64,000 nucleotides of DNA. Origin: Camellia lanceoleosa. Its lineage: Eukaryota > Streptophyta > Magnoliopsida > Ericales > Theaceae. This document shows positions 54,531 through 64,000 of the stretch, piece by piece; position 1 is the first letter of the stretch, and every line of letters starts with the position of its first letter. A program made the position numbers and the translations under genes. The notes below the pieces were generated by a model, which was not told the origin of the DNA, searched no databases, and saw nothing but the letters and a program-made list of their open reading frames with translations. The stretch spans positions 109,094,734 to 109,158,733 of the forward strand of contig CM045762.1 of NCBI GenBank assembly GCA_025200525.1, given 5' to 3'.

Positions 54531-54969
54531 GCTGGGCCCGCCCTGGCTCGCTGACGGGTTTCGGGCCGTCGAAGGGCCAATTTTACATTCCTACCAATGT
54601 CAATTTTAAAATTTGAATGTTCACATCATAAATTGTTAATCGTTCAAAAAATATTTATAAGGGTATCAAAATTAAATATAAGGGCATAAGTGTCCAAGAA
54701 AATAGTATAAATGAAGAAAAATAACTTTATAGAATAAAACTATACATATATGGGACTAAATGAGTTAAAAAATTATTTCATAGACTTCTTAAACTAAAAC
54801 ACTTCTAAATAAAATTTATCAATAATTTTTCCATTTTAAAATTACAATAGCTATTCGTATTTTAATAATACAAAACAGTAGTGTGTTTATAATTTACCCT
54901 TTATTTTATTTCCTCGCCAAGCCACTACATCCGGACAGAGTGTAAAATCTCATCACTCTTTTTTATCGT

Positions 54970-55091
54970 GTAGACCAAACGACCCTAAACCCTCTCATTC
55001 TCCCTTCCTCTTTCCGTTGTGGCATTTTGGCGATTGATTTATTGTTTTGAGTTGGTTACTCCGACCATTGCCCCTGTGGTTCGCACAAAGT
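54970..55091 (+). other. Probable 5' non-coding exon of the LETM1-like gene
   Basis: A CT-rich leader (ctctcattctcccttcctcttt) runs to a clean splice donor, cgcacaaagt|GTAAGTGTG, at 55092. There is no ORF and the transcription start is not defined. The exon lies within 100 bp of the palindrome-array element. Assignment to the gene is by position only. Confidence 0.4.
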
Positions 55092-55449
55092 GTAAGTGTG
55101 TTTACATTTTTTTTTTGAATTTCGTTAGTTCGAAGCAGTTTGGTACTTTGTGGGATTAGAGTCGGTTTTCTTGGGGCACAAGCATTTTTTTAATCAATTC
55201 ATCTTGTCAATGGACAATCAAATCGTTATACGATTTATCATTTGCATGTTTAGTAAACTCTTTCATGAAAATGGTCATGAAAGATTTATTACCTTTGTGG
55301 GTCACAAATTTTTCAGGATCATTTTCATAAAAAATTTTTCATGATTCATAACATTTCTCTTATGAGTTCAGTGCAGACATATCAGATACCAGTGGCTTGA
55401 ATTGCGAGACTTAGGTTCATAAATAGATTCTGGCAATTTCTTCTTCATT

Positions 55450-55490
55450 TTATTATTATTATTGTTATTATTATTATTATTATTATTATT
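55450..55490. repeat. (ATT)n microsatellite
   Basis: About 13 ATT units with one ATTG interruption. Confidence 0.9.
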
Positions 55491-55716
55491 TGCCTTTGCT
55501 ATAATCTTGATGAATTTTATTTCACTTACATATTTAATTGTTTGTGGGAATTTTTAACTTTTCATTTTTGTTTGTGTGTGTGTGTTTTTTTTATTTTTTT
55601 TAAAAAAAATTGTAGTTTGATTTTCTAAGTTGTTTAATTAATCATTGGAATAAGTTTTGTATGGGTGGAGCCAGGACTCCTCTACTGGGGGCTAGATGGA
55701 AGTTAAGTGGCAGATT

Positions 55717-56786
55717 TTTTTTTTGATAAATAATAATAATTTTATTCAGGCAGCATCAAGAAAATGCCACAAAGCAAAGAACTAAAGAAAAAACCAAACT
55801 CTCCTAACCAAGAACATCATCCAGGAAATCTAAGAAAGAAAAAATATCCGGATCCACTTTACATTGTAACCAACTATACAAAGTTACCAAGAAACGATCC
55901 TCCAACCACAGCACCGATCGCTGAAGACCTTGGAAGATTCTTACATTGCGTTCTAGCCAAACCAACCCTGATAAACAAGAAGGCACCAACACCACACGAC
56001 GGCGAGATCTCCCCAGCGGGCCCCCGCCAACTCCTAACATGTCGACAACCCCTTTGGCTGCACCCATGGAATCCCAAAAAGAGAACAGACCGACCACCAT
56101 AAACGAGAAGCAAGAGAACAATGAAGAAACAAGTGATCAACAGTCTCTGCATCGACATAACACATCTGACAAAGCGATTCACAAGCACGTGCCTCGGCGA
56201 ACAAATTATCAATAGTAAGATTACGACCCAGCAAGATCCATAAAAAGAATGCCACCTTAGAAGGAATTGAGACAACCAAATACTCCGCCAAGAAACACAC
56301 CTCCACCTCCCCACCAAACAACGATAAAAGGACGAGCAGAGAATGACCTTTAGCACCCACCACATCCCAAACCAACTCATCTTCACCTCTACGAACGAAA
56401 CCCAAACCATACAAGAAAGCAAATAACTCCTCCAACTGACTAAGTTCCCAGTCATGAACCGCACGCCGAAGCTTAATATCCCAAACCACCACCTCCCCAG
56501 ACCCCAAATAAGAGGCAACCGTGGCCTCGCGATCGCAATACTGGCAGAGGAAACCGCACCGCCAAAGCCAAAGATCCACACCATTTATCGACCCAAAAAC
56601 GAACCTTCCTTCCCGTACCCACACGGAAAGTCACCCTCTCCCAGAACTTCCCCTTTCCCAAGCAGATTCCTTTCCACAAGCCCCGCCCATGAGATCCCCT
56701 CACAACCCCCGATTGCCAATCCCCCATATCAACGCCAAACTTAGAAGCCACCACCCTTCGCCAGATGATGGATTGGGCCAAGTTTT
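55717..56786 (-). mobile_element. 5'-truncated LINE, 3' end with zf-RVT domain
   Basis: On the minus strand it reads W-R-R-V-V-A-S-K-F-G, L-W-K-G-I-C-L-G and V-G-T-G-R-K-V-R-F-W-V-D-K-W-C-G. The zf-RVT block follows: I-P-S-K-V-A-F-F-L-W, L-T-I-D-N-L-F, C-Q-M-C-Y-V-D-A-E-T-V-D-H-L-F-L-H-C. It ends in an A run (T run at 55715-55725 on plus), preceded by tttatcaaaa-type tail. Endonuclease and RT are absent, as usual for 5' truncation. Frameshifts are present. It lies antisense within the LETM1-like gene's upstream intron and is of the same broad LINE lineage as 59190 onward. Confidence 0.88.
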
Positions 56787-57155
56787 AATATATTAAACAA
56801 TTATTCACCTGGTTATTTTGTTTATGCATTTCTCTCTTCAAATTTTAATATCTTTTGGAGTGCAGATCGATCGCAAAGATGCAGTTCAGTTTGAGAAACA
56901 TAATAATATATTTTTTGTTAGTTTTGTCGTACTTTGTTGTTATAGGCCAGATAATTGTTTTTGTTCTTGAATGTGCTATTGATTATGAAATATATAAGTT
57001 CCCTTGCTGGATTGTAGTTTTATTTGGTGGTAATTTTTTCTTGTATAATCTCATTTGTCATGGATTAATTTTACCATGGTTTCTTGACTAGTGTAAGCAA
57101 GTGGGTTCTTGTGAAATGCTGCTGTGATTCTCTTTTGAAGAGCGAGGAATTGATA

Positions 57156-57754
57156 ATGGCTTCTAGAGCAATAGTGAGGAGGAGGAGGCTTTTATCTGAC
57201 TACTTGAATGTCTCTGTTTGCTCGGTTCAAGGTTTTCAAAATCTGGGTCATGGGCAATCTAGAAAGTGTTTGGATTCTAGTGGTTTGAGCCCTGGTGCAA
57301 ATAATTCTTCTCAAGGTTTGAATGGCATGAAGGATGGGGGTGCAATTTTAGCAGTGAATGACGATTTACTAAACTTGTCAGCGTTGGGGCTCTTCAGGCG
57401 TAGATGCTATGGGATTACGGCATCTGCTTGTGCGATTGGAAGGTCACAATTTATTTCCTCAATGGGGGAGAGGTTGATGCCACAATCCATTCGCTATTCT
57501 TCTACATTTGCAGTGCATCAACCTGATTTGGGTAGTGATGATGAAGATAATGAAGATTTGGTTGCTAAAAAGAGAAAGGAAGCATCTCCCGAGGAATGTG
57601 ATCAAGCTGTTGAAGGTCTTAGTACTGCAAAGGCCAAAGCTAAAGCCAAAGGATTGCAAGAATCTCAGAAGGGTTCTAAATCTGTTTTACAAAGAGTATG
57701 GGCAACAATTTTAGGGATTGGTCCAGCTTTGAGAGTTGTAGCTTCAATGAGCAG
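57156..57754 (+). CDS. LETM1: LETM1-like mitochondrial protein, coding exon 1 (partial gene)
   Basis: LETM1 proteins are inner-mitochondrial-membrane proteins involved in K+/H+ or Ca2+/H+ exchange and matrix volume. The start at 57156 gives M-A-S-R-A-I-V-R-R-R-R-L-L-S-D-Y-L, a basic, Ser-rich N-terminus like a mitochondrial targeting peptide. An upstream in-frame ATG (57084) precedes a better acceptor and was not used. Further on are an acidic patch D-D-E-D-N-E-D, a Lys/Ala helix (A-K-A-K-A-K-A-K), then V-W-A-T-I-L-G-I-G-P-A-L-R-V-V-A-S-M-S-R. The exon ends at 57754 (agcag|GTTAGA), splitting the Arg codon completed by the next exon. No frame break seen. Confidence 0.87.
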
Positions 57755-57846
57755 GTTAGAATATTTTTCTGTTGTTTATTTGTTTATTACCAATCCAACA
57801 TGGTTTTAGAGCCAATACTTTGTTGATATGCTTTTCTTTCTTTTAG
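57755..57846 (+). other. Intron 1 of the LETM1-like coding region
   Basis: 92 bp, GT...AG, T-rich, donor agcag|gttaga and acceptor tttcttttag|ggaag. Splicing gives R-E-D-W-A-K-K, matching the family. Confidence 0.88.
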
Positions 57847-58159
57847 GGAAGACTGGGCAAAGAAACTAACTCATTGGAAAGATGAAATTGTATCAACACT
57901 ACAACACTACTGGTTGGGTTTTAAGCTACTGTGGGCTGATGTGAGGATCAGTTCAAGATTGCTGTTAAAACTTGCTAGTGGAAAGACTCTCTCAAGGAGG
58001 CAGAGGCAACAGCTAACCCGAACCACAGCTGATATTTTTAGGCTAGTTCCTTTTGCAGTCTTCATCATTGTCCCATTCATGGAATTCTTGCTGCCAGTTT
58101 TCTTGAAGTTATTCCCGAATATGTTGCCATCAACCTTTCAAGATAAGATGAAAGAGCAG
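57847..58159 (+). CDS. LETM1: LETM1-like mitochondrial protein, coding exon 2
   Basis: Encodes the diagnostic LETM1 domain start. E-D-W-A-K-K-L-T-H-W-K-D-E-I and L-Q-H-Y-W-L-G-F-K-L-L-W-A-D-V-R-I-S-S-R-L lead in. L-S-R-R-Q-R-Q-Q-L-T-R-T-T-A-D-I-F-R-L-V-P-F-A-V-F follows, with the membrane segment (I-I-V-P-F-M-E-F-L-L-P-V-F-L) and N-M-L-P-S-T-F-Q-D-K-M-K-E-Q. It ends at a phase-0 donor (gagcag|GTACTAA). Exons 1 and 2 give 304 codons without a stop. Family members continue with a coiled coil and a matrix ribosome-binding-like domain of several hundred residues, not found before the window end. Confidence 0.92.
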
Positions 58160-59189
58160 GTACTAATTCTGATACGGTCTGAAATCTTTTGTATTTTTAT
58201 GCTAAATGAATTGCATGATATAGCTCCCATCTTTGTTCTCTTGTTGGTTATGTAAATGCTGCTTCTTTTCTTATGATTCATGAACTTTTTTAATGTTGAT
58301 GCTAAGTCATCATATGGTGTGTTTCCATCCCTTATGCATGAAGGTCTACCAAGACTTATATTCTTGGAATCTTAAATAGGGATGTAGCACCCATTATGAA
58401 AACTTGCACTTTTGGTACTGGTCCTATCCTATTATAGACCTCGCTGATATTGGTGGAACAAAAATTTTTGTTATTGGAGTGCAATATTTTCTTTATTCTC
58501 TTCCCTTAACGACAATACAATTATTTTAGGTCTAGTTTTGATAAAGATCATTACTCATGTTAAGGATTCTTTGCATGCTTATGTGCATACATGTGCTTAA
58601 ACACATATCTGCAAAAGGTGTTTTGCAAATTAGGAGCCAGATAGCTGGAAAGAATTCTGCAACCTTTGGTTGCTTGAGGACCAGAAATAAAGTTGTCAGC
58701 TTGATCAAATTTTTTGCTATGTCGATGACATTAAATTTATAAACATTTTTTAATTGCTTTTGAAGGTTTAGAAATTAGTTTGTTTTTAAATTGACCTTCC
58801 TATTCTAGTTAGTCATTAATGCCCAAAACCTAGAAGGTCTTTTTAATCTTCTAGGCATAAAATATGTTAAAAAAATGAATAAGATCGAGTTTTAGTTGAT
58901 TTTGAGTTAGAATGAAGTTGTAGGAAAGAGGAAGACGTTGAGCTGTTTGATCTCTCTCAAACAAGAAGAATCTCACCTTTTGATTTAGGCTTTAGTGGAA
59001 TCTCAACATAAAACAGGTGGTTTTTATTAATCTTCTTCCATATAATTATATTTGATATAAAAAGTTAACAGCCCTGTAGAATGCCTAACAAAAAAAGTTT
59101 CTTCGCAAGTAGGTTATTATTTTCATGTTATGTTGTTACTATTATTAGTTGACAAAGGAGTTTAATTATTAAAATATTAATAACATCTG
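58160..59189. other. Intron 2 of the LETM1-like gene, proximal part
   Basis: AT-rich, no coding similarity, no continuation of the LETM1 domain. The small open frame 58557-58742 is chance. The following LINE appears to lie within this intron. Confidence 0.6.
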
Positions 59190-59202
59190 CTTTCGGTGAT
59201 GG

Positions 59203-61088
59203 ATGGGATGCGGTGGCGTTGGTTGTCGACGGCTTCGGGTTGGGTGTTACAAAGGCCTCCCGATCAATCTTCAGCCTCGGCGGGCAGTATCCACTGCTGC
59301 CAGATTGTCCGCCGTTAAATTTGTATATTCGGAGGTGGAGATTGATTGGTTTCGCATTTTGGATAGGTCCTTAGTGGGTACATTGGGGGGTTTGGGGGGC
59401 AAAGGTCTGAGTTTTGCAACCATCTTCGATTGGGTCTCCCGGTGGTGGAAGGATTCGGGGAAGGTCGATGTGCGACCTGTGGGGGATAAAGGTTTTCTGT
59501 TAGATTCTGTCGGTCGGTGGCGGAGGCGTTATTGCCGGCGTTGGGACGATTGAAGGTCGTGAGTTATTTCTCGAATGGTGGTCCCTCTAGCTTTACGTAC
59601 TCGTAAGCGTCGCGGCTTTGAGAGAAGAGTGTGGATTCGGTGTCAGTGCGCCTATCCATCTCCGGGAGGCGGTGTCTGATTCATCGGTGATCGATGTGGT
59701 GGTTTCATGGAGGCGCAAGTCGTCCGTGGATCTAGGCTCCATTCGCCCGTGTGCGAGGTTCTGAGGCTATGCCGTCGCGGGTCTCGATCCGCTGGGGGTT
59801 GTGGAAATTTTCACTTCCCGTATGGGTCGAAGTCGATCCGGTGGTTGAACGGTGGTCGGCGGCGAACGTGCCCATGGGGGAGTCTGCGCCGAAGATGGTA
59901 GGTCCGGATTCTGCGCAGTTAGGGCAGATTTTTCGGCCACAGATGGGGGTGAATGAATATCTTCATCGTTTTCGATTTGGGGGACGGTCCATGGGGTCTT
60001 CGGGTCATTTTACCCAGTTAGTGGGTTGGATCGCCCACGCTGGCCGGCAGGCCTCTGGGCTGGAGACGGGCCCAGGTTTTTAATAATGGTGTGATGGGCC
60101 ACAGTGGGTGGGCTGGGGTGAATAAAAAAGGGGCTCATTTGGAGGGGGCTGGTTCGGGTAAGGGCTGTCCGTTGATGGCAAATAAAATCGGCCCAAAGGA
60201 GGATGGTTCATTAAGCTGTAAAGGGGCTGGGCGTGTGGGTTTGTCGGACCAGCCCATTCCTTTGCTCGATCCGGGTGCGGGCCGGATTGACGACGAGACG
60301 AGTGGGCGGTCTTCTTGCGATCCATATCGGACGCAGTCGGCTCAGGCGGATACGGTTGTGTTACAGTATTCTCGCCGACGCTCGGTGTCGCCGTCTCGTT
60401 TGGAGTTGGTGGTCCACTGTTCCCCATCCTGTTTTCGGCACTGGACCGCCCGGTAGAGGCGTCGAATGCGGTACTTCGCAGATTAGCCGAGTTGGATGTT
60501 TGTCGGGCCAGTGGGCTGGTGAGTTCTCGTGTTGCGTCATCTGCGGTGGAGTCAGCCTCGCGATTGCCAGTGGAGTCGGATTTAACTCCTTTGCCAGGTG
60601 GACGTCATTGCCAGTTGGAGTTTCAGTCCCCCGTGCTGTTGGAGACTTCTTGCGGTGATCCATGGGCTGCCCAAGGAGGAGAGAGGAACGTGTGTGTGGG
60701 CCAAGCACCTGTTTTTGAGTTACAACCTTTAGCAGTGCAAGATGGTGACTCCGCAGCTTGTTTCAAACAAACCAACAGGTTTGAGGATAATGGGGGCTTT
60801 TCAGGGGAGGAAATTCCCTCGGCGGAAGCTGTGTCTCAATGGGTGTTGGATCGAATTAGTGAGGTTAGCCGGTGTTTGGGTTTGTCTTTTGAAGGCCATG
60901 AAACTGAGGCAATGCGTCTTTTTGCGGCAGTGGAGGCTTCATGGAGGAAAGGGTCTCCCGGTCCTACCCCTTCTAAAGGATATCGGGAGCTTAAGAATTT
61001 GGAATGTTCGGTGGATTATGATCATTGTTTGAAGGACGTTGGCCGGGGTAGAAGACGCGATCGGAGGGGCCCATTGTTGTTGAAATGA
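59203..61088 (+). pseudogene. LINE ORF1 relic (DUF4283-like)
   Basis: In alternating frames the DUF4283 layout can be followed. D-V-R-P-V-G-D-K-G-F-L-L-D is at about 59467-59505. I-G-D-R-C-G-G-F-M-E-A is at about 59680-59712, and L-W-K-F-S-L-P-V-W-V-E-V-D-P-V at about 59790-59840. A long low-complexity linker follows, and the final frame (60315-61088) ends R-R-R-D-R-R-G-P-L-L-L-K and overlaps the ORF2 ATG at 61085 by four bases (atga). No clear CCHC. At least three frameshifts. Confidence 0.6.
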
Positions 61089-61690
61089 AGTTAAAAATTA
61101 TATCGTGGAATGTGCGAGGGTTGAATGATAGGGATAAGAGGGTGGCGGTGAAGGCGGTTCTGCGGGAGGCTAACCCGGACATTGTATGTTTACAAGAGAC
61201 GAAGGTGTGGGGGGGGGGCGGTTTGTGGAGTGGCTCTTTTTGCCTTCGATGGGCACGGCTGGTGGGGTTCTTCTGTGTTGGGATAAGAGGGTAGTGGTGA
61301 AGGTGGAGGAGGAGATAGGTAGTTTTTCTGTCTCTTCTTTGTTCCGTTGTGTGGATGACAATTTTCTTTGGGGTTTCTTGGGGTATATGGGCTGTCTTGA
61401 GGATTCTGGCGGGTTTGTTTTTGAGGAGATGGAGAACATTGCCTTTCGCTGGGATGTTCCATGGTGTGTTGGGGGTGATTTTAATGTTGTCCGTTGGCCG
61501 TCGGAGAAGGCAGGGCTTGCCAGGAGTTCGAGAGCTATGCGGGCTTTCTGTTCTTTTATAGATGATTTTCAGTTGGTTGTCTTACCTATCCGAGGCGGTT
61601 TCACTTGGTCAAATGGTCGGAGTTTGTCTCGCATTGATCGATTCTTGAGTTCTTTAATTTGGGAGGAGCATTTTTCGAGGTAGTTAAACG
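61085..61690 (+). pseudogene. LINE ORF2: apurinic-type endonuclease domain
   Basis: M-K-L-K-I-I-S-W-N-V-R-G-L-N-D is followed by I-V-C-L-Q-E-T-K (catalytic Asn and Glu). The frame shifts at the G run 61209-61218. It continues with W-C-V-G-G-D-F-N-V-V-R (D-x-N), F-T-W-S-N-G-R and S-R-I-D-R-F-L, ending S-D-H-W-P-I (catalytic Asp-His) after a further shift at 61680. It nicks target DNA to start target-primed reverse transcription. Confidence 0.9.
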
Positions 61691-63193
61691 GTTACCAAGA
61701 CCGGTATCTGATCATTGGCCAATTTTGTTGGATAGTGGGGGGCTCCGACGTGGGCCTATGCCATTTCGTTTTGAGAACATGTGGTTGCAGCATGAGGGCT
61801 TTCTCGACCTGGTTCATGGCTGGTGGAACAGTTACGAGGTTCGGGGTTCTCCTAGTTGTGTGTTGGCTCAAAAATTGAAGCTGTTGAAAGTGGCTTTAAA
61901 AAATTGGAATAAGGAGGTGTTTGGTCGGCTAGAGGGCCAACAAGCTGCAGTGGTGTCTTTACTTCATTCCTTGGATGAGTTGGAGGTGCAAGATGAGTTG
62001 TCCCCTGAGGATGGTCTTCGCAAGGAGGCGGCAAGACATGATTTTGTTCGTATATCTCGTATGGAGGAGGTTTGTTTTCGTCAAAAGTCTAGGTGTTTGT
62101 GGTTAAAGGAGGATCGAATACAAAATTCTTTCACCGAATGGCTAATGCTCATCGTAGGGTTAATCAGATTAGTAGGTTATGGGTGGATGGTCGGGAGTTG
62201 CACACCCCTAGCGAGATTAAGGATGGGGTAGTCGGTTATTATCAGCATTTATTCCGGCCTCAAGAAGGGATTTGGCGGCCCGGATTAGAAGGTGTTCAGT
62301 TTGCCACGATTCTGGCGGAGGATCGGGAGACTTTGGAGCGAGCCTTTACAGAGGATGAGGTGTTTGGAGCTTTGCGGGGTATGAGTGGGGATAAAGCCCC
62401 AGGACCGGATGGTTTCACTATAGCTTTTTTCCAGCATTGTTGGAGTGTGATCAAGGGTGATATTATGGCAACTATGGCGGACTTTCTGGCATCTGGGCAT
62501 TTTGAGAAAAGCTTCAACGCAACCTTTATGACTTTGATCCCGAAGAAAGGTGGGGCTGCTGATATTCGGGATTTTAGGCCTATCAGTTTGTTGGGGAGTG
62601 TGTATAAGTTAGTTGCTAAAGTATTGGCAAATCGTTTACGAGGTGTGTTATCGACTGTGGTGTCCGAGTCTCAGAATGCGTTTGTTGGGGGGAGGCAGAT
62701 TTTGGATGCCGTTCTGGTTGCCAATGAGTGTTTGGATTCTCGGATTCGCCAGGGGCGCCCTGGTTTGATTTGCAAATTGGATATTGAGAAGGCGTATGAT
62801 AATGTTAATTGGGAGTTCCTCTTGTATGTTTTGGATCGTATGGGCTTCGGGGCGACTTGGTGTCAGTGGATTAAGTTTTGTATTTCGACTGTGCGGCTGT
62901 CGGTGTTGGTTAATGGGACTCCGGCGGGTTTCTTTCCGACACATCGCGGCCTTCGGCAGGGGGATCCTTTGTCCCCTTTGCTTTTTATCTTAGTGATGGA
63001 GGCGTTGAGTAGATTGTTGGATAAAGCTGTTCGCGAAGGTTTTCTTGAAGGTTTTGTTGTGGGGACTCTAGCAGGGGGTCCTTTGGGGGTTTCGCATTTG
63101 TTATATGCGGATGACGCTTTGATCTTCGTGGTGCCGAGGTCTGCCAGAGTTGGATATTTGCGTTGTGTTTTGCTTTGTTTCGAGGTGGTTTAA
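61691..63193 (+). pseudogene. LINE ORF2: reverse transcriptase domain
   Basis: The helical linker F-R-F-E-N-M-W-L...K-N-W-N-K-E-V-F-G precedes a frame change at about 62100. [13 protein letters not shown] then leads to the [52 protein letters not shown]. The catalytic block L-Y-A-D-D-A-L-I-F is intact. 366 codons run uninterrupted from 62093 to a stop at 63191-63193. Confidence 0.92.
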
Positions 63194-64000
63194 GACGCCC
63201 GTGTTAACTGCGGAAGTCGGAGCTTATTCGATGGGAGCCGTTGCTCGAGTATTGGTTCTGGCTGCCGTTTTGGGGTGTAAGGTTTCGGTTTTGCGGTGTC
63301 CTATTTGGGATTACCTTTAGGGCTTCTTTTAAAGCTAAGAGGGTGGGATGGTGTTGTGGAGCAGGTGCAACGCCGGTTGGTCGGTTGGAAGTGCCAATAT
63401 CTCGAAAGGTGGACGTTTAACTTTGATTAAGAGTGTCTTTGAGTAGTATTCCACGTATTTTATGTCGGTCCATGTCATTCGGTTTGATGGCTCATCGGTT
63501 GGAAAAAGCTTGGCCGAGATTTTTGTGGGGAAGTGGCGGAGATGTCTTTAAGTATCATTTGGTTGATTGGGGTAAGGTCTGTCAACCAAGGCGGCTTGGA
63601 GGGTTGGGGGTTCGTCGGTTGGTGACGTTTAATCGAGCTTTGTTAGGGAAGTGGCTTTGGCGTTTTGCTTTGGAGCCTTACAGATTGTGGCGGCAGGTGG
63701 TGGCGTCTAAATATGGGCTGGGTCAGGGGGGTTGGGTTTACGTGCATCACTTGCACTTAGGGGTGTGGGTTATGGAGGGGCTTTTGTTTGGGAAGGGTGG
63801 AGTTTGGGAATGGGATGGGGTGGAGGGGGGGGGGGGGGAGTAGGGTGCGATTTTGGAAAGACTTGTGGTGTGGGGAGTTGGTGTTGGAGACCCGTTTCCC
63901 TTTGATTTTAATATCGCATTGGATCCAGATGCTTTCGCGTCCTATTTGGTGGTGGGGTGTGGTAGTTTGGGATATTCGATTCTGGCGGCTTCATGGTAGG
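63194..64000 (+). pseudogene. LINE ORF2: C-terminal region, decayed and cut by the window end
   Basis: Frame changes soon after the RT core. Recognisable are S-K-G-G-R-L-T-L-I-K-S-V (about 63403), then R-F-L-W-G-S-G (63520), W-G-K-V-C-Q-P-R-R-L-G-G-L-G-V-R, L-L-G-K-W-L-W-R-F and W-R-Q-V-V-A-S-K-Y-G. After the G run 63828-63838, R-V-R-F-W-K-D-L-W-C-G-E follows. It matches the segment preceding zf-RVT in plant LINEs and the antisense fragment at 55717-56786. Confidence 0.85.

Larger units (their letters stand above)
51878..54899. mobile_element. Mutator-like non-autonomous element with palindromic array, 3.0 kb
   Basis: Left end GGGTAAATTACAAACACACT and right end, inverted, GGGTAAATTATAAACACACT are 20-bp terminal inverted repeats with one mismatch. 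Nine-base targets TTTCTTTTA (51869-51877) and TTTATTTTA (54900-54908) match at 8 of 9 bases. Size and TSD length fit MULEs. The first bases resemble the smaller MULE MITE at 44392. There is no transposase. The interior is AT-rich arms, an 88-bp tandem duplication, and a 2-kb array of palindromes with GC-rich spacers in two opposed orientations. Confidence 0.82.
55092..57091. other. Probable 5' intron of the LETM1-like gene
   Basis: Between the donor at 55092 and an acceptor ttcttgactag at 57091. T-rich. Contains a TTA/ATT microsatellite (55450-55490) and an antisense LINE fragment (55717-56786). The open frame at 56855-57091 codes only hydrophobic stretches from T-rich intron sequence and ends exactly at the acceptor TAG. 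Confidence 0.45.
59190..64000 (+). mobile_element. Long sense LINE (L1-type), running off the window
   Basis: An abrupt change from AT-rich intron to GC-richer DNA at about 59190 marks the 5' end. Order: ORF1-like DUF4283 relic, ORF2 endonuclease, reverse transcriptase, C-terminal region. The 3' end, zf-RVT and poly(A) are outside. It is in sense orientation relative to the LETM1-like gene. Several frameshifts occur, so it is inactive, but the catalytic RT block is preserved. Confidence 0.88.

Noticed and set aside
55874..56584. 236-codon frame on the minus strand as a separate gene
   Set aside because: It is an overlapping frame of the LINE zf-RVT fragment; the zf-RVT residues are in the neighbouring frame.
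56855..57091. 78-codon hydrophobic frame upstream of the LETM1-like gene
   Set aside because: T-rich intron sequence; the stop is the splice acceptor TAG, and no family matches.
1..64000. tRNA, rRNA or snRNA genes
   Set aside because: TGGTATCAGAGC occurs only as retrotransposon primer sites; no cloverleaf or rRNA-like sequence was recognised by eye. A tRNAscan run would settle it.

Overview
This is a plant nuclear window, most likely from a eudicot with a repeat-rich genome. The evidence is Ty3/gypsy elements of Tekay (Del) chromovirus type with initiator-Met-tRNA primer sites, Ty1/copia elements, LINEs with DUF4283-type ORF1 and zf-RVT tails, Tourist- and Mutator-like MITEs, and one spliced host gene encoding a LETM1-family mitochondrial protein. 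I cannot name the species. Nearly every element boundary below was placed by reading terminal motifs and target-site duplications (TSDs) directly. No alignment program was run.

Layout. 1-1538 is the decayed 3' part of a LINE. 1764-3977 is a solo LTR (family Y, minus strand, TSD TCATA). 3983-6372 has no recognisable gene. 6373-31448 is a dead copia element (copia-1) split by a Tekay element (Tekay-1, LTRs 6795-8849 and 28185-30112, TSD ACCTT). Tekay-1 contains a solo LTR (family X, 10226-13607, TSD GATGG) and a second Tekay element (Tekay-2, 14142-27122). Tekay-2 in turn carries a MITE with a CCACCA-type minisatellite (16323-17205) and a solo LTR of family Z (18440-24128). Family Z is itself split by another family-X solo LTR (19272-23236, TSD ATATG). 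The nest is five levels deep.

31449-41203 is copia-2. It lacks its integrase, has a family-Y solo LTR (32563-34894, TSD ACAAT) at its 5' LTR/internal junction, and has a 42-bp insertion in its 3' LTR. 41204-45018 is non-coding and holds two MITEs. 45019-51808 is copia-3, complete in outline (TSD GGGTT) but with most of the capsid region missing and several stop codons. 51878-54899 is a 3-kb Mutator-like non-autonomous element that carries a large array of an 18-bp palindrome in two opposed arms. It ends just upstream of the probable first exon of the LETM1-like gene.

The LETM1-like gene (coding from 57156) shows two coding exons. Its 5' intron contains an antisense LINE fragment (55717-56786). 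Its second coding intron appears to contain a long sense LINE (59190 to the window end), so the remaining exons would lie beyond the window.

The most interesting points are these. (1) Two diverged copia families lack the usual TGGTATCAGAGC primer site. Instead they have, just inside the 5' LTR, a 13-15 nt stretch complementary to their own LTR, with co-varying bases; this suggests self-priming. (2) The palindromic array lies next to a host gene. (3) Three unrelated LTR families each have clusters of short palindromes upstream of the TATA-like site. (4) A MITE has captured a minisatellite. (5) A 42-bp insertion has LTR-like TG...CA ends and a 5-bp TSD.
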